Shown here piece by piece: positions 42,817-50,579 of a DNA stretch of 64,000 nucleotides. The position numbers and the translations under genes were made by a program. The stretch comes from Pseudomonas sp. WS 5079. Its GTDB lineage: Bacteria > Pseudomonadota > Gammaproteobacteria > Pseudomonadales > Pseudomonadaceae. The stretch is from the NCBI RefSeq assembly GCF_012985465.1, contig NZ_JAAQWN010000001.1, forward strand, positions 248,001 to 312,000, written 5' to 3'. The notes under the pieces are model-generated. The model searched no databases. It was not told the DNA's origin and worked only from the letters and a program-made list of their open reading frames with translations. Within the stretch, counting starts at the first letter, position 1, and every line of letters begins with the position of its first letter.

Positions 42817-43158
42817 ATGAGCATTACCCAGTTCAAAGACACACTAAACCGCCACCTGCCGGACTCAAGTCCGGTCGCCGTGCCCCTGGGCACCCCGGTC
42901 GCCGTGGCCTCCACCCTCAGTGTGGAACGCAATGATGGCGTCGAAACCGGCATCTGGGAATGCACCCCGGGCCGCTGGCGGCGCCAGATCGTGGCGCAGG
43001 AGTTTTGCCACTTTATCCAGGGCCGCTGCACGTTCACCCCCGATGACGGCGAAACCCTGCATATCGAAGCCGGCGATGCACTGATGTTGCCGGCCAACAG
43101 CACGGGGATCTGGGATATCCAGGAGACCGTGCGCAAGACCTATGTATTGATCCTCTAA
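42817..43158 (+). CDS. Small cupin protein (DUF861/EutQ-like)
   Basis: This 113-aa single-cupin protein has the core GIWECTPGRWRRQIVAQEFCHFI, cited by its ends GIWECTPG and EFCHFI, followed by GRCTFTPDDGETLHIEAGDALMLPA. Such cupins commonly sit beside gamma-glutamylputrescine oxidase-like genes, and their exact role is unknown. ATG 42817 is preferred because AGG lies 7 bp upstream; the ATG at 42811 leaves only 1 bp. Confidence 0.87.
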   Translation: MSITQFKDTLNRHLPDSSPVAVPLGTPVAVASTLSVERNDGVETGIWECTPGRWRRQIVAQEFCHFIQGRCTFTPDDGETLHIEAGDALMLPANSTGIWDIQETVRKTYVLIL

Positions 43159-43218
43159 TCTTTTGATCCTTGATCGCCTGCCATAAAAACAGCCCTATAA
43201 CCGCCAGGAAATCGAACC

Positions 43219-44298
43219 ATGAGACCCATTGCCCTGTTGCCCTTGATGTTAGTGGCCTCCCTGACCCAGGCCGCCGAAACGGTGAAAATCTACAACTGGT
43301 CGAGCTACATCGCGCCGGACACCACCAAGAACTTCCAGAAGGAAACCGGGATCGGTTTCAGCTATGACGTGTACGACAGCAACGAGACCCTGGACGGCAA
43401 GTTGATGACCGGCAACTCGGGCTATGACGTGGTGTTCCCGTCCAACCACTTCATGGCCCGGCAGATCCAGGGCGGGGCCCTGAAAAAGCTCGACAAGAGC
43501 CAGTTGCCGAACTGGAAAAACCTCAACCCGGTGCTGCTCAAGGCCCTGCAAACCAACGACCCGGGCAATGAGCATGGCTTCCCGTACCTGTGGGGCAGCA
43601 CTGGCATCGGCTACAACATCGACAAGGTCAAGGCTGTGTTGGGCGAGGATGCGCCGGTCGACTCCTGGGACTTGATCTTCAAGCCCCAATACATGGAAAA
43701 ACTCAGCAAATGCGGGGTGGCGATCCTCGACAACGGCCCGGAACTGCTGCCGATCGCCCTGAACTACCTGGGCTTGCCCCATCACAGCAAGAACCCCGAG
43801 GACTATAAAAAAGCCGAGGCGCTGCTGATCAAGGTGCGGCCGTACATTGCCTACTTCCACTCCTCGAAATACACCGGCGACCTGGCCAACGGCGACATCT
43901 GCGTGGCGGTTGGCTTCTCGGGTGACGTGCTGCAGGCCGAAAGCCGCGCCAAGGAAGCCAAGAATGGCGTGAAGATTGGCTACAACATTCCCAAGGAAGG
44001 CGCTGCGATCTGGTTCGACATGGTCGCCATGCCCGCCGACGCCCCGGATGAAAAGGCCGGCTATGCCTTCATGAACTACCTGCTGCGCCCGGACGTGATG
44101 GCCGACATCACCAACTTCGTGCACTACGCCAACGGCAACAGCGCCGCCGACAGCCTGGTAGACCCGGTGATCAAGAGCGACACCAAGGTGTACCCGAGCG
44201 AAGAAATGATGGGCAAGTTATTCGCCCTTGAAGCCATGCCGATGAAGATCGACCGCATTCGTACGCGGATCTGGAACACCATCCGTACCGGGCGCTAG
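43219..44298 (+). CDS. Polyamine ABC transporter substrate-binding protein (PotF/SpuD-like)
   Basis: This is a 359-aa periplasmic protein with a Sec signal (residues 1-18, LMLVASLTQA before AETVKIYN). The mature start, VKIYNWSSYIAPDTTKNF, is the hallmark of putrescine/spermidine-binding proteins. Binding-pocket landmarks include TLDGKLMTGNSGYDVVFPS and IWFDMVAMPADAPDEKAGYAF. No permease or ATPase genes follow, so it must use a transporter encoded elsewhere or act as a sensor. It likely supplies the amine oxidised by the upstream flavoprotein. Confidence 0.94.
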   Translation: MRPIALLPLMLVASLTQAAETVKIYNWSSYIAPDTTKNFQKETGIGFSYDVYDSNETLDGKLMTGNSGYDVVFPSNHFMARQIQGGALKKLDKSQLPNWKNLNPVLLKALQTNDPGNEHGFPYLWGSTGIGYNIDKVKAVLGEDAPVDSWDLIFKPQYMEKLSKCGVAILDNGPELLPIALNYLGLPHHSKNPEDYKKAEALLIKVRPYIAYFHSSKYTGDLANGDICVAVGFSGDVLQAESRAKEAKNGVKIGYNIPKEGAAIWFDMVAMPADAPDEKAGYAFMNYLLRPDVMADITNFVHYANGNSAADSLVDPVIKSDTKVYPSEEMMGKLFALEAMPMKIDRIRTRIWNTIRTGR

Positions 44299-44312
44299 AT
44301 ACCTGTGACTGA

Positions 44313-44595
44313 TCTACCGCCATCGCGGGCAAGCCCGCTCCTACAGGGGATCTCGGTTGGGCACAGGACTTTGCACACCACACACCAACTGTAGGAGCTG
44401 GCTTGTCGGGTCGCCGAATCGCTGCGATAGCGGTAGGCCAGTCAACACATCCTTACATGACCCACCGCCATCGCGGGCAAGCCCGCTCCTACACGAGATC
44501 TCGGTTGGGCACAGGACTTTGCACATACCACACACCAACTGTGGGAGCTGGCTTGTCGGGTCGCCGCATCGCTGCGATAGCGGTGGACCAGCCGA
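44313..44595. repeat. Tandem duplication of a 148-bp unit containing REP-like hairpins
   Basis: Two copies of one unit start at 44321 and 44469 with CATCGCGGGCAAGCCCGCTC. Each continues through the same GATCTCGGTTGGGCACAGGA and CTGGCTTGTCGGGTCGCC blocks to a common GCTGCGATAGCGGT near the end. The copies differ at a few positions. The unit combines a standard GCGGGCAAGCCCGC REP palindrome with a second family (TGTAGGAGCTGGCTTG). The stretch fills the space between the binding-protein gene and the convergent LuxR gene, and no gene is present. Confidence 0.85.
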
Positions 44596-44607
44596 TACAT
44601 GGCCTCC

Positions 44608-45402
44608 CTATGGGTTATCCAGGTCATGCCCCAACGACTGGATAAACAACGAAAACAGCTCCGGCTGCGACGAGATATCCAGCTTGGCGTAGAGGTGCCG
44701 GCGATGCACCTTGACCGTGTCCGGCGAGATGCTCAGGCGTTCGGCCATGGCCTTGGACGAGAACCCGCGCAATACCAGGCGGGCGATTTCCAGTTCGCGC
44801 TCGGACAACACCCCACTGCCAAAATGGCTCAACGCATCGCGGATCTGGCTGGCCATGGCCGCGCCGGCCGGTGCGCGCTGGGTGCTCTGCTGCCAATGTT
44901 GCTGCATCAAGGGCAGCACCCACGCCGCCAGCAGTGTCAGTAGCCCGGTTTCCGTGGCGGTAAACACGCGCTGCATCCCCAACGACAACGACAAGGTGCC
45001 CACCCCGGGCAGTTGCAGGATGAATTGCACCTCATCCTCCAGCACGTTGTCGTGAAAGTAATTGAGGAAGTACTCACTCTGGCGGAAATGGTCCGGCGCC
45101 ACCTCTTCGAGGCGATACACGCCACTGGCGTAACCTTCGCGGCAGGCCTGGAAGAACGGGTCGAGCAAGTACAGGCCATTGAGGTACACCAGCATCGACG
45201 CCGGCTTGCTGGTGGGCTGCGCGTCGTATTCCTCCAGCGCCTGGGGCGGCCCATCCATCGGGTAGAAGATCGCCAGGGCGTTATCGAAGGCCAGGTTCTG
45301 GTGCAGCAGCAACACCAGTTGCTTCCAGAAACGCTCGGTGCCAATTTGCGACACGGTGCGACCCAGGCCCGCATGCATGCCGATTTCCCTGAACAGGCTC
45401 AT
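44608..45402 (-). CDS. LuxR-family transcriptional regulator
   Basis: This is a 264-aa protein. Residues 1-185 form an uncharacterised sensor region (perhaps GAF-like). The LuxR helix-turn-helix is near the C-terminus: LSERELEIARLVLRGFSSK, then ISPDTVKVHRRHLYAKL. There is no receiver domain or autoinducer-binding signature. The frame continues upstream to a TTG at 45435, but ATG 45402 gives the more likely start. It is divergent from the APC permease gene, with 213 bp between, and likely controls the permease-aminopeptidase pair. Confidence 0.88.
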   Translation of the reverse strand: MSLFREIGMHAGLGRTVSQIGTERFWKQLVLLLHQNLAFDNALAIFYPMDGPPQALEEYDAQPTSKPASMLVYLNGLYLLDPFFQACREGYASGVYRLEEVAPDHFRQSEYFLNYFHDNVLEDEVQFILQLPGVGTLSLSLGMQRVFTATETGLLTLLAAWVLPLMQQHWQQSTQRAPAGAAMASQIRDALSHFGSGVLSERELEIARLVLRGFSSKAMAERLSISPDTVKVHRRHLYAKLDISSQPELFSLFIQSLGHDLDNP

Positions 45403-45465
45403 GTGATGGGTTCCGATGGCTGAAAGATCGGCCAAGGGTTCGGCTTTTGCACGAGCCCGTCAAGG

Positions 45466-45475
45466 GGAGTACTCC
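45466..45475. promoter_or_regulatory. Palindrome in the luxR-permease divergent region
   Basis: GGAGTACTCC is a perfect 10-bp palindrome located roughly midway between the divergent regulator and permease genes, flanked by further G-runs. It is a candidate operator for the LuxR protein. It is short, so chance occurrence is possible. Confidence 0.35.
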
Positions 45476-45615
45476 AATAGGGGAATTGGCGGGCGCCGGC
45501 ACAGCGCCTAGATTCCCTGGCATTCAGCGGGAAACATATCCCGCACCCGCTTTCCCTTTTTCGTTTCTGCCTCAACCAGCTTTCCAATAAAAAGAATAAC
45601 CATGAGGATAACGAC

Positions 45616-46980
45616 ATGAGCGCAACCCCCGCACCCGATGGCGTGCTGAAACCTACCTTGAGTGTGTTCGATGTGGTGGCCATTACCGTTTCGGCGGTAA
45701 CTCCGGCCAGTTCCGTATTTGTGATTGCACCGTTTGCGATCCAGCAAGCCGGCAGCGGGGTGTTCCTGGCGTTTGTGATGGCTGGGCTGCTGGCGCTGAT
45801 GTTCGCCTTTTGCTACGCGGAGCTTGGGCGCGCCCATAACAGTGCCGGTGGCGAGTATGTGTATGCCAAGCGCGTGTTCGGCGGCATGGCCGGCTACGCG
45901 ACCTTCCTGACAGTGCTGGTGATGCTGTTGTTTATCCCGCCGGTGCTGGCCACCGGCGCGGCGACCTACCTCAACAACGCCCTGGGCACGACATTCGATT
46001 CACAAACCGTGGCCCTGGTGATTGTGGTGTGCAGTTACGCCCTGGGCATTCTCAACATCAAGCTCAACGCCTGGATCACCGGCACCTGCCTGCTGCTGGA
46101 AGTGGCGGCGTTGCTGGTGATCGTATTTATTGGCTTCGGCAACCCGGTGCAGCCGGCCAGTGTGCTGTTCCAACCGCAGATCGTCGAAAACGGCGTGCTG
46201 CACCTGGCGCCCTGGGCGCTGGTGATCGGCGCGGTGGGCATCGGTCTGTTCTCGTTCAACGGCTACGGCCCGGCGGTGCTGCTGGCCGAAGACATGAAAT
46301 GCGGCGGCAAGGGCGTGCACAAGGCGGTCCTGTGGTCCCTGGGCCTGGTGGTGGTGATCGAGTTGGTGCCGATCACCGCGCTGTTGATCGGCGCGCCCTC
46401 CCTGAGCGAGATGATCAGCAGCCCGGACCCGATCGGCTACCTGCTGACCAGCCATGGCAATGAAACCCTGTCACGCCTGGTCAGCGCCGGGATCTTCCTC
46501 TCGGTGTTCAACGCCATCGTCGCCATCGTGATTCAGATCGGCCGGGTGGTGTTCAGCAGTGGTCGCGATGCGCTGTGGACGCCGACCATCAACAAACTGT
46601 TCACCCGCATCCACCCGCGCTGGGATTCGCCATGGCTGGCCACGCTGTTCCTGGCGATACCTTCGGCACTGCTCAGCTTCAGCTCCAACCTGGCAGACCT
46701 GACGTCCTTCAGTGTGTTGTTGATCATGCTGGTGTACCTGATCGTGGCCCTGAGCGCGCTGATGAGCCGGGTGCTGTTGCGCGACCGCGAGCACCCGTAC
46801 CGCATGCCCCTGTGGCCGGTGCCGGCGTTGCTGGCCGTGGCGGGCGCGGGTTATCTGTTGTTTACCTTGTTTATCGCGGCCTCCATGCGCGACATCATGA
46901 TTATCATCGGCCTGTTGGCAATGTCGGTGATCCTCTATTGCATCAGCGGCCGGTCGAGTCCGGCGTTTCAGAAACTGTAA
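45616..46980 (+). CDS. APC-family amino acid/amine permease
   Basis: This 454-aa inner-membrane transporter has about twelve hydrophobic segments. It opens with LSVFDVVAITVSAVTPASSVF, in which an APC-type TM1 lacks the classic GxG loop. YAELGRAHNSAGGEYVYAKR matches the APC TM3 consensus, and FSFNGYGPAVLLAEDMK the TM6 region. It is likely a proton-coupled importer of amino acids, amines or small peptides. The aminopeptidase gene begins 9 bp after its stop, so permease and peptidase form an operon. Confidence 0.9.
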   Translation: MSATPAPDGVLKPTLSVFDVVAITVSAVTPASSVFVIAPFAIQQAGSGVFLAFVMAGLLALMFAFCYAELGRAHNSAGGEYVYAKRVFGGMAGYATFLTVLVMLLFIPPVLATGAATYLNNALGTTFDSQTVALVIVVCSYALGILNIKLNAWITGTCLLLEVAALLVIVFIGFGNPVQPASVLFQPQIVENGVLHLAPWALVIGAVGIGLFSFNGYGPAVLLAEDMKCGGKGVHKAVLWSLGLVVVIELVPITALLIGAPSLSEMISSPDPIGYLLTSHGNETLSRLVSAGIFLSVFNAIVAIVIQIGRVVFSSGRDALWTPTINKLFTRIHPRWDSPWLATLFLAIPSALLSFSSNLADLTSFSVLLIMLVYLIVALSALMSRVLLRDREHPYRMPLWPVPALLAVAGAGYLLFTLFIAASMRDIMIIIGLLAMSVILYCISGRSSPAFQKL

Positions 46981-46989
46981 GGAGTGGTT

Positions 46990-48087
46990 ATGCGCGCACG
47001 TCAATTGGGCATTACGTTGGGGTTGGGCACGCCCGGCGAATTGAATGCGATTACCGACGTCCCCGGGGTTCGGGTCGGCCACAGCACGCTCAAGGAGCAG
47101 ATCGACGGCAAGCAGGTGCGCACCGGGGTCACATTGATCCAGCCGCGGGCCGGTGCGGCGCGGCTACAACCGTGTTTTGCCGGGTACCACGTGCTCAATG
47201 GCAACGGCGACGCCACGGGCCTTGAGTGGATCGGCGAAGCCGGGCTGCTGACCACGCCCCTGGCGATCACCAACACCCACAGTATCGGCATTGTGCGCGA
47301 CACCCTGATTGCCCTGGAGCGCGACAGCCTGGCGGACCCGGCGGTGTACTGGTGCATGCCAGTGGTGATGGAAACCTACGACGGCCTGCTCAACGATATC
47401 TGGGGCCAGCACATCGGCCCCGAACATGTGCTGCAAGCCATGGCGAGCGCGGAGTCCGGCCCGGTGCAAGAGGGCGCCGTGGGCGGCGGCACCGGGATGA
47501 TCTGCCATGAGTTCAAGGGCGGCATCGGCAGCGCCTCGCGCAAGCTGGCGGTGGAGCAGGGCGGCTGGACCGTTGGCGTGCTGGTGCAGGCCAACCACGG
47601 CAAGCGCCAGGAGCTGCGGGTGGATGGCTATCCGGTGGGGCGCCACCTGATGGACATTGCCTCGCCGTTTGCCGACCGGGGCACCCCGGGCATGGGCTCG
47701 ATCGTGGTGATTATCGCCACCGATGCACCGTTGCTGCCGCACCAGTGCCAGCGCCTGGCGCAACGCGCATCCATCGGCATTGCCCGCACCGGCGGCGGCA
47801 CCGAGGACTCCAGTGGCGATCTGTTCCTGGCGTTTGCCACCGGCAATCACCACCTGCCGCCGGCAGATTACGGGCGCAAGGACTTGCCCCTGAGCACAAC
47901 CTTGAGCATGGTCAATAACGATCATATTTCGCCCTTGTTCAGCGCCGCGGCCGAGGCGGTGGAAGAGGCGATCATCAACGCGATCCTCGCCGGGGAAGAC
48001 ATGACCACCGCCGATGGCGTGCTGGTGCCGGGGCTGGATGGGCAGACGCTGCTGGAGGCGCTGCGCCAGACGGGCTGGCGTGGGTAA
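46990..48087 (+). CDS. P1 family (DmpA/BapA) aminopeptidase
   Basis: This 365-aa Ntn-like hydrolase is of peptidase family P1. It opens with ARQLGITLGLGTPGELNAIT and has the DmpA motifs ITDVPGVRVGHSTL, GAVGGGTGMICHEFKGGIG and VGVLVQANHG. Self-cleavage should occur before the nucleophile Ser237 in GTPGMGSIVV, giving two subunits. DmpA and BapA remove N-terminal D-amino acids or beta-amino acids. ATG 46990 is preceded by GGAG at good distance. The upstream permease gene suggests that an imported amide or beta-peptide is hydrolysed. Confidence 0.92.
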   Translation: MRARQLGITLGLGTPGELNAITDVPGVRVGHSTLKEQIDGKQVRTGVTLIQPRAGAARLQPCFAGYHVLNGNGDATGLEWIGEAGLLTTPLAITNTHSIGIVRDTLIALERDSLADPAVYWCMPVVMETYDGLLNDIWGQHIGPEHVLQAMASAESGPVQEGAVGGGTGMICHEFKGGIGSASRKLAVEQGGWTVGVLVQANHGKRQELRVDGYPVGRHLMDIASPFADRGTPGMGSIVVIIATDAPLLPHQCQRLAQRASIGIARTGGGTEDSSGDLFLAFATGNHHLPPADYGRKDLPLSTTLSMVNNDHISPLFSAAAEAVEEAIINAILAGEDMTTADGVLVPGLDGQTLLEALRQTGWRG

Positions 48088-48512
48088 GCTTGAGGCCGCT
48101 ATCACCTTGTAGGTGCCGGCTTGCCGGCGCTGGCTGTCAATAATAAAACAGTGGCTATTTAATATTTGCGAATGACACGGTGGCACTTTTAAAGTGCCGC
48201 CCAATCAATATATTGGATCCATTACGCAATAAGTGTGACCCGTCTGGCATTTAATTATTTAGCACTATTTAATATTTAAATAGCCGATTCTCCGTCACTC
48301 GCCCCAAAACAAAGAATATAAACACTTAATTCCCAATGTTTGCAGCCGTTATTCCGTCCATGAACTTTTCCAACAAAAAAATCACTGGACGTGTGATTTC
48401 GAATTGTGTCAGTTTTCTTTCGCCTTCATAAGAGGCGAGTGATAGGACGATCTCGCCCGAGAGCGTCATATCGGACAAAAACTGTTCCACTTGCAAACAA
48501 GGAAGTACGTTT
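48088..48512. other. 425-bp AT-rich regulatory region upstream of aprA
   Basis: After a short GCCGGC hairpin near 48115-48130 the sequence becomes strongly AT-rich. It contains a 17-bp palindrome built on GGCACTTT/AAAGTGCC (48182-48198), a 19-bp palindrome CTATTTAA-TAT-TTAAATAG (48265-48283), and a 13-bp direct repeat CTATTTAATATTT at 48155-48167 and 48265-48277. This is likely the control region of the protease operon, possibly with silencer (MvaT/H-NS-like) binding. A minus-strand 68-codon frame (48326-48532) overlaps the aprA start and starts with TTG; I do not call it. Confidence 0.6.
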
Positions 48513-49961
48513 ATGTCGAAAGTAAAAGACAAAGCTATTGTCTCGGCAGCTCAAGCAAGTAGTGCCTATTCACAAATCGATAGCTTTAGCCATTTGTATG
48601 ACCGTGGCGGCAACCTCACGGTCAATGGCAAACCTTCGTTCTCTGTCGACCAGGCAGCCGACCATTTGCTGCGCGAAAACGCGGCATACCGGGACGTTGA
48701 CGGCAACGGCAGGATCGATCTGACCTACACCTTCCTGACCCAGGCTTCCTCGGCGACCATGAACAAGCATGGTATCTCCGGGTTCAGCCAGTTCAGCAAC
48801 CTGCAAAAAGGCCAGGCCGTACTGGCCATGCAATCCTGGGCCGATGTGGCCAATGTCACCTTCACCGAGAAAGCCTCGGGCGGCGACTTCCACATGACCT
48901 TCGGCAACTACAGCGCAGGCCAGGACGGCGCCGCGGCCTTTGCCTACCTGCCCGGCACCAATGAGAAGTACTACACGAGCGGCACGGATGGCACCTCGTG
49001 GTACCTGATCAACAACAGCTACACCGCCAACATCAACCCTGGCCTGAACAACTACGGGCGCCAGACCCTGACCCACGAGATCGGCCATACCCTGGGCCTG
49101 GATCACCCTGGCGACTACAACGCCGGGACCGGCAACCCGTCCTACAAGGACGCGGACTACGGCCAGGACACCCGTGGCTACAGCGTCATGAGCTACTGGG
49201 GTGAAAACAACACCAACCAGAACTTCACCAAAGGCGGGGTCGAGGCTTATGCGTCCGGCCCACTGATCGACGATATCGCGGCGATCCAGAAGCTCTACGG
49301 CGCCAACTTCAACACCCGTGCCGGTGACACCACCTACGGTTTCAACTCCAACACCGGGCGTGATCACCTCAGCGCCACGTCCAATGCCGACAAGCTGGTG
49401 TTCTCGGTGTGGGACGGCGGTGGCAACGACACCCTGGACTTCTCCGGCTTTACCCAGAACCAGAAAATCAACCTCAACGAGACTTCGTTCTCCGACGTGG
49501 GCGGCCTGGTGGGTAACGTGTCGATCGCCCAGGGCGTGACCGTGGAAAACGCCTTCGGCGGCTCGGGCAACGACCTGCTGATCGGCAACGCAGTGGCCAA
49601 CACCCTCAAGGGTGGTGCCGGCAATGACCTGATCTACGGCGGTGGCGGTGCCGACAAACTGTGGGGCGGTGCGGGTTCGGACACCTTTGTGTTCGGTGCC
49701 AGCTCTGACTCCCGGCCAGGTGCGGCGGACCAGATCCTCGACTTCACCTCAGGTTCGGACAAGATCGACCTGACCGGCATCACCAAGGGCAGCGGCCTGC
49801 ATTTCGTCAACGCCTTTACCGGCGCTGCCGGTGATGCCGTGCTGACCTACGCCTCGGGTACCAACCTGGGCACGTTGGCGGTGGACTTCTCCGGGCACGG
49901 CGTGGCGGATTTCCTCGTCACCACCGTGGGCCAGGCGGCCTATAGCGACATCGTGGCTTGA
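48513..49961 (+). CDS. aprA: Serralysin-type extracellular zinc metalloprotease (AprA/AprX)
   Basis: This is a 482-aa secreted protease without a Sec signal. The zinc site is [11 protein letters not shown] (188-198) and the Met-turn is SVMSYWGE (about 222-229). Calcium-binding RTX repeats lie near residues 350-395 ([31 protein letters not shown]). The C-terminus has a hydrophobic type I secretion signal, ending in YSDIVA. It degrades milk casein and host proteins in related strains. The inhibitor and the type I secretion genes follow directly. The start ATG has AAGGAAG about 7 bp upstream. Confidence 0.97.
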   Translation: MSKVKDKAIVSAAQASSAYSQIDSFSHLYDRGGNLTVNGKPSFSVDQAADHLLRENAAYRDVDGNGRIDLTYTFLTQASSATMNKHGISGFSQFSNLQKGQAVLAMQSWADVANVTFTEKASGGDFHMTFGNYSAGQDGAAAFAYLPGTNEKYYTSGTDGTSWYLINNSYTANINPGLNNYGRQTLTHEIGHTLGLDHPGDYNAGTGNPSYKDADYGQDTRGYSVMSYWGENNTNQNFTKGGVEAYASGPLIDDIAAIQKLYGANFNTRAGDTTYGFNSNTGRDHLSATSNADKLVFSVWDGGGNDTLDFSGFTQNQKINLNETSFSDVGGLVGNVSIAQGVTVENAFGGSGNDLLIGNAVANTLKGGAGNDLIYGGGGADKLWGGAGSDTFVFGASSDSRPGAADQILDFTSGSDKIDLTGITKGSGLHFVNAFTGAAGDAVLTYASGTNLGTLAVDFSGHGVADFLVTTVGQAAYSDIVA

Positions 49962-49978
49962 TCAAGGCGTAACGAAGG

Positions 49979-49996
49979 GCGGCGCCCCGGCGCCGC
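49979..49996 (+). terminator. GC-rich hairpin between aprA and aprI
   Basis: GCGGCGCC and GGCGCCGC are perfect 8-bp arms with a CC loop, followed by TCTTTCCTT. The weak T-rich tail suggests a partial terminator that would let only some transcription run into the inhibitor gene, or an mRNA-stabilising end for the abundant protease message. Confidence 0.55.
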
Positions 49997-50033
49997 TCTT
50001 TCCTTGCAACAGTCCCGTAAACGGGTAATGGTG

Positions 50034-50402
50034 ATGACTATTTTTCGCAATGCAATCGCCTGGGTGATCCCGGCATTGCTCGTGTCGGCAGGAGCCAACG
50101 CAATGGCAAGCAGTCTTGTTTTACCCAGCACCGCGCAACTGGCTGGGCACTGGCAACTACACCAGCAGGAGCAGGTGTGCGAGCTGGATCTGATCGCCCA
50201 GCCCAATAGCCTGGCGGGTGATATTGAGTGCGCGCAACAGTGGCTGGGGCAAAAACCCCTGACGTGGCTGCCCACCCCGGATGGCATCTGGCTAATGAAT
50301 GCCGAGGGCACCGGTATTACTCATTTGAATCGGCAGAAAGAAGGCGAATATACCGCGCGTTCTGCTTCGGGATTAGAGCTGTTACTGCAACGCACACAAT
50401 AA
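50034..50402 (+). CDS. aprI: Periplasmic inhibitor of the alkaline protease (AprI)
   Basis: This is a 122-aa precursor with a signal peptide ending near GANAMA. The mature protein begins SSLVLPSTAQLAGHW, matching the serralysin-inhibitor trunk whose N-terminal serines plug the protease cleft. Two cysteines (VCELDL and DIECAQ) fit the conserved disulfide of this small beta-barrel. ATG 50034 has GGG 8 bp upstream; ATG 50028 is an alternative. It protects the cell from protease that reaches the periplasm. Confidence 0.92.
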   Translation: MTIFRNAIAWVIPALLVSAGANAMASSLVLPSTAQLAGHWQLHQQEQVCELDLIAQPNSLAGDIECAQQWLGQKPLTWLPTPDGIWLMNAEGTGITHLNRQKEGEYTARSASGLELLLQRTQ

Positions 50403-50514
50403 TTAACTATTACGGTTATATGCTTATAACTACCAGGTATAGAGCTGTTTGTTGGTCGTGACCTATATCCACCTGTCACTTCCAGCGCATTAAACACTAT
50501 TGAAATAGTTGCCC

Positions 50515-50531
50515 GCCCCATCCATTGGGGC
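50515..50531 (+). promoter_or_regulatory. Hairpin in the aprI-aprD gap
   Basis: GCCCCA and TGGGGC pair across a 5-base loop about 50 bp before the aprD start. The 177-bp gap is otherwise AT-rich in its first half. It could be a transcript end for aprAI or part of an aprD leader. Nothing here allows a clear choice. Confidence 0.3.
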
Positions 50532-50579
50532 GCCCGGCAGACTATCGCGCGTATTCCAGCCCAGGGAAGATCAGGCAAC

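Noticed and set aside
48326..48532. 68-codon minus-strand frame overlapping the aprA start
   Set aside because: TTG start, no ribosome site, and it overlaps the leader and first codons of aprA. The region is better explained as regulatory DNA.
49560..49700. Short tandem DNA repeats in aprA (and 62430-62930 in the lipase gene) as a CRISPR-like array
   Set aside because: They encode RTX calcium-binding nonapeptides in frame. There are no constant repeats with unique spacers and no cas genes.
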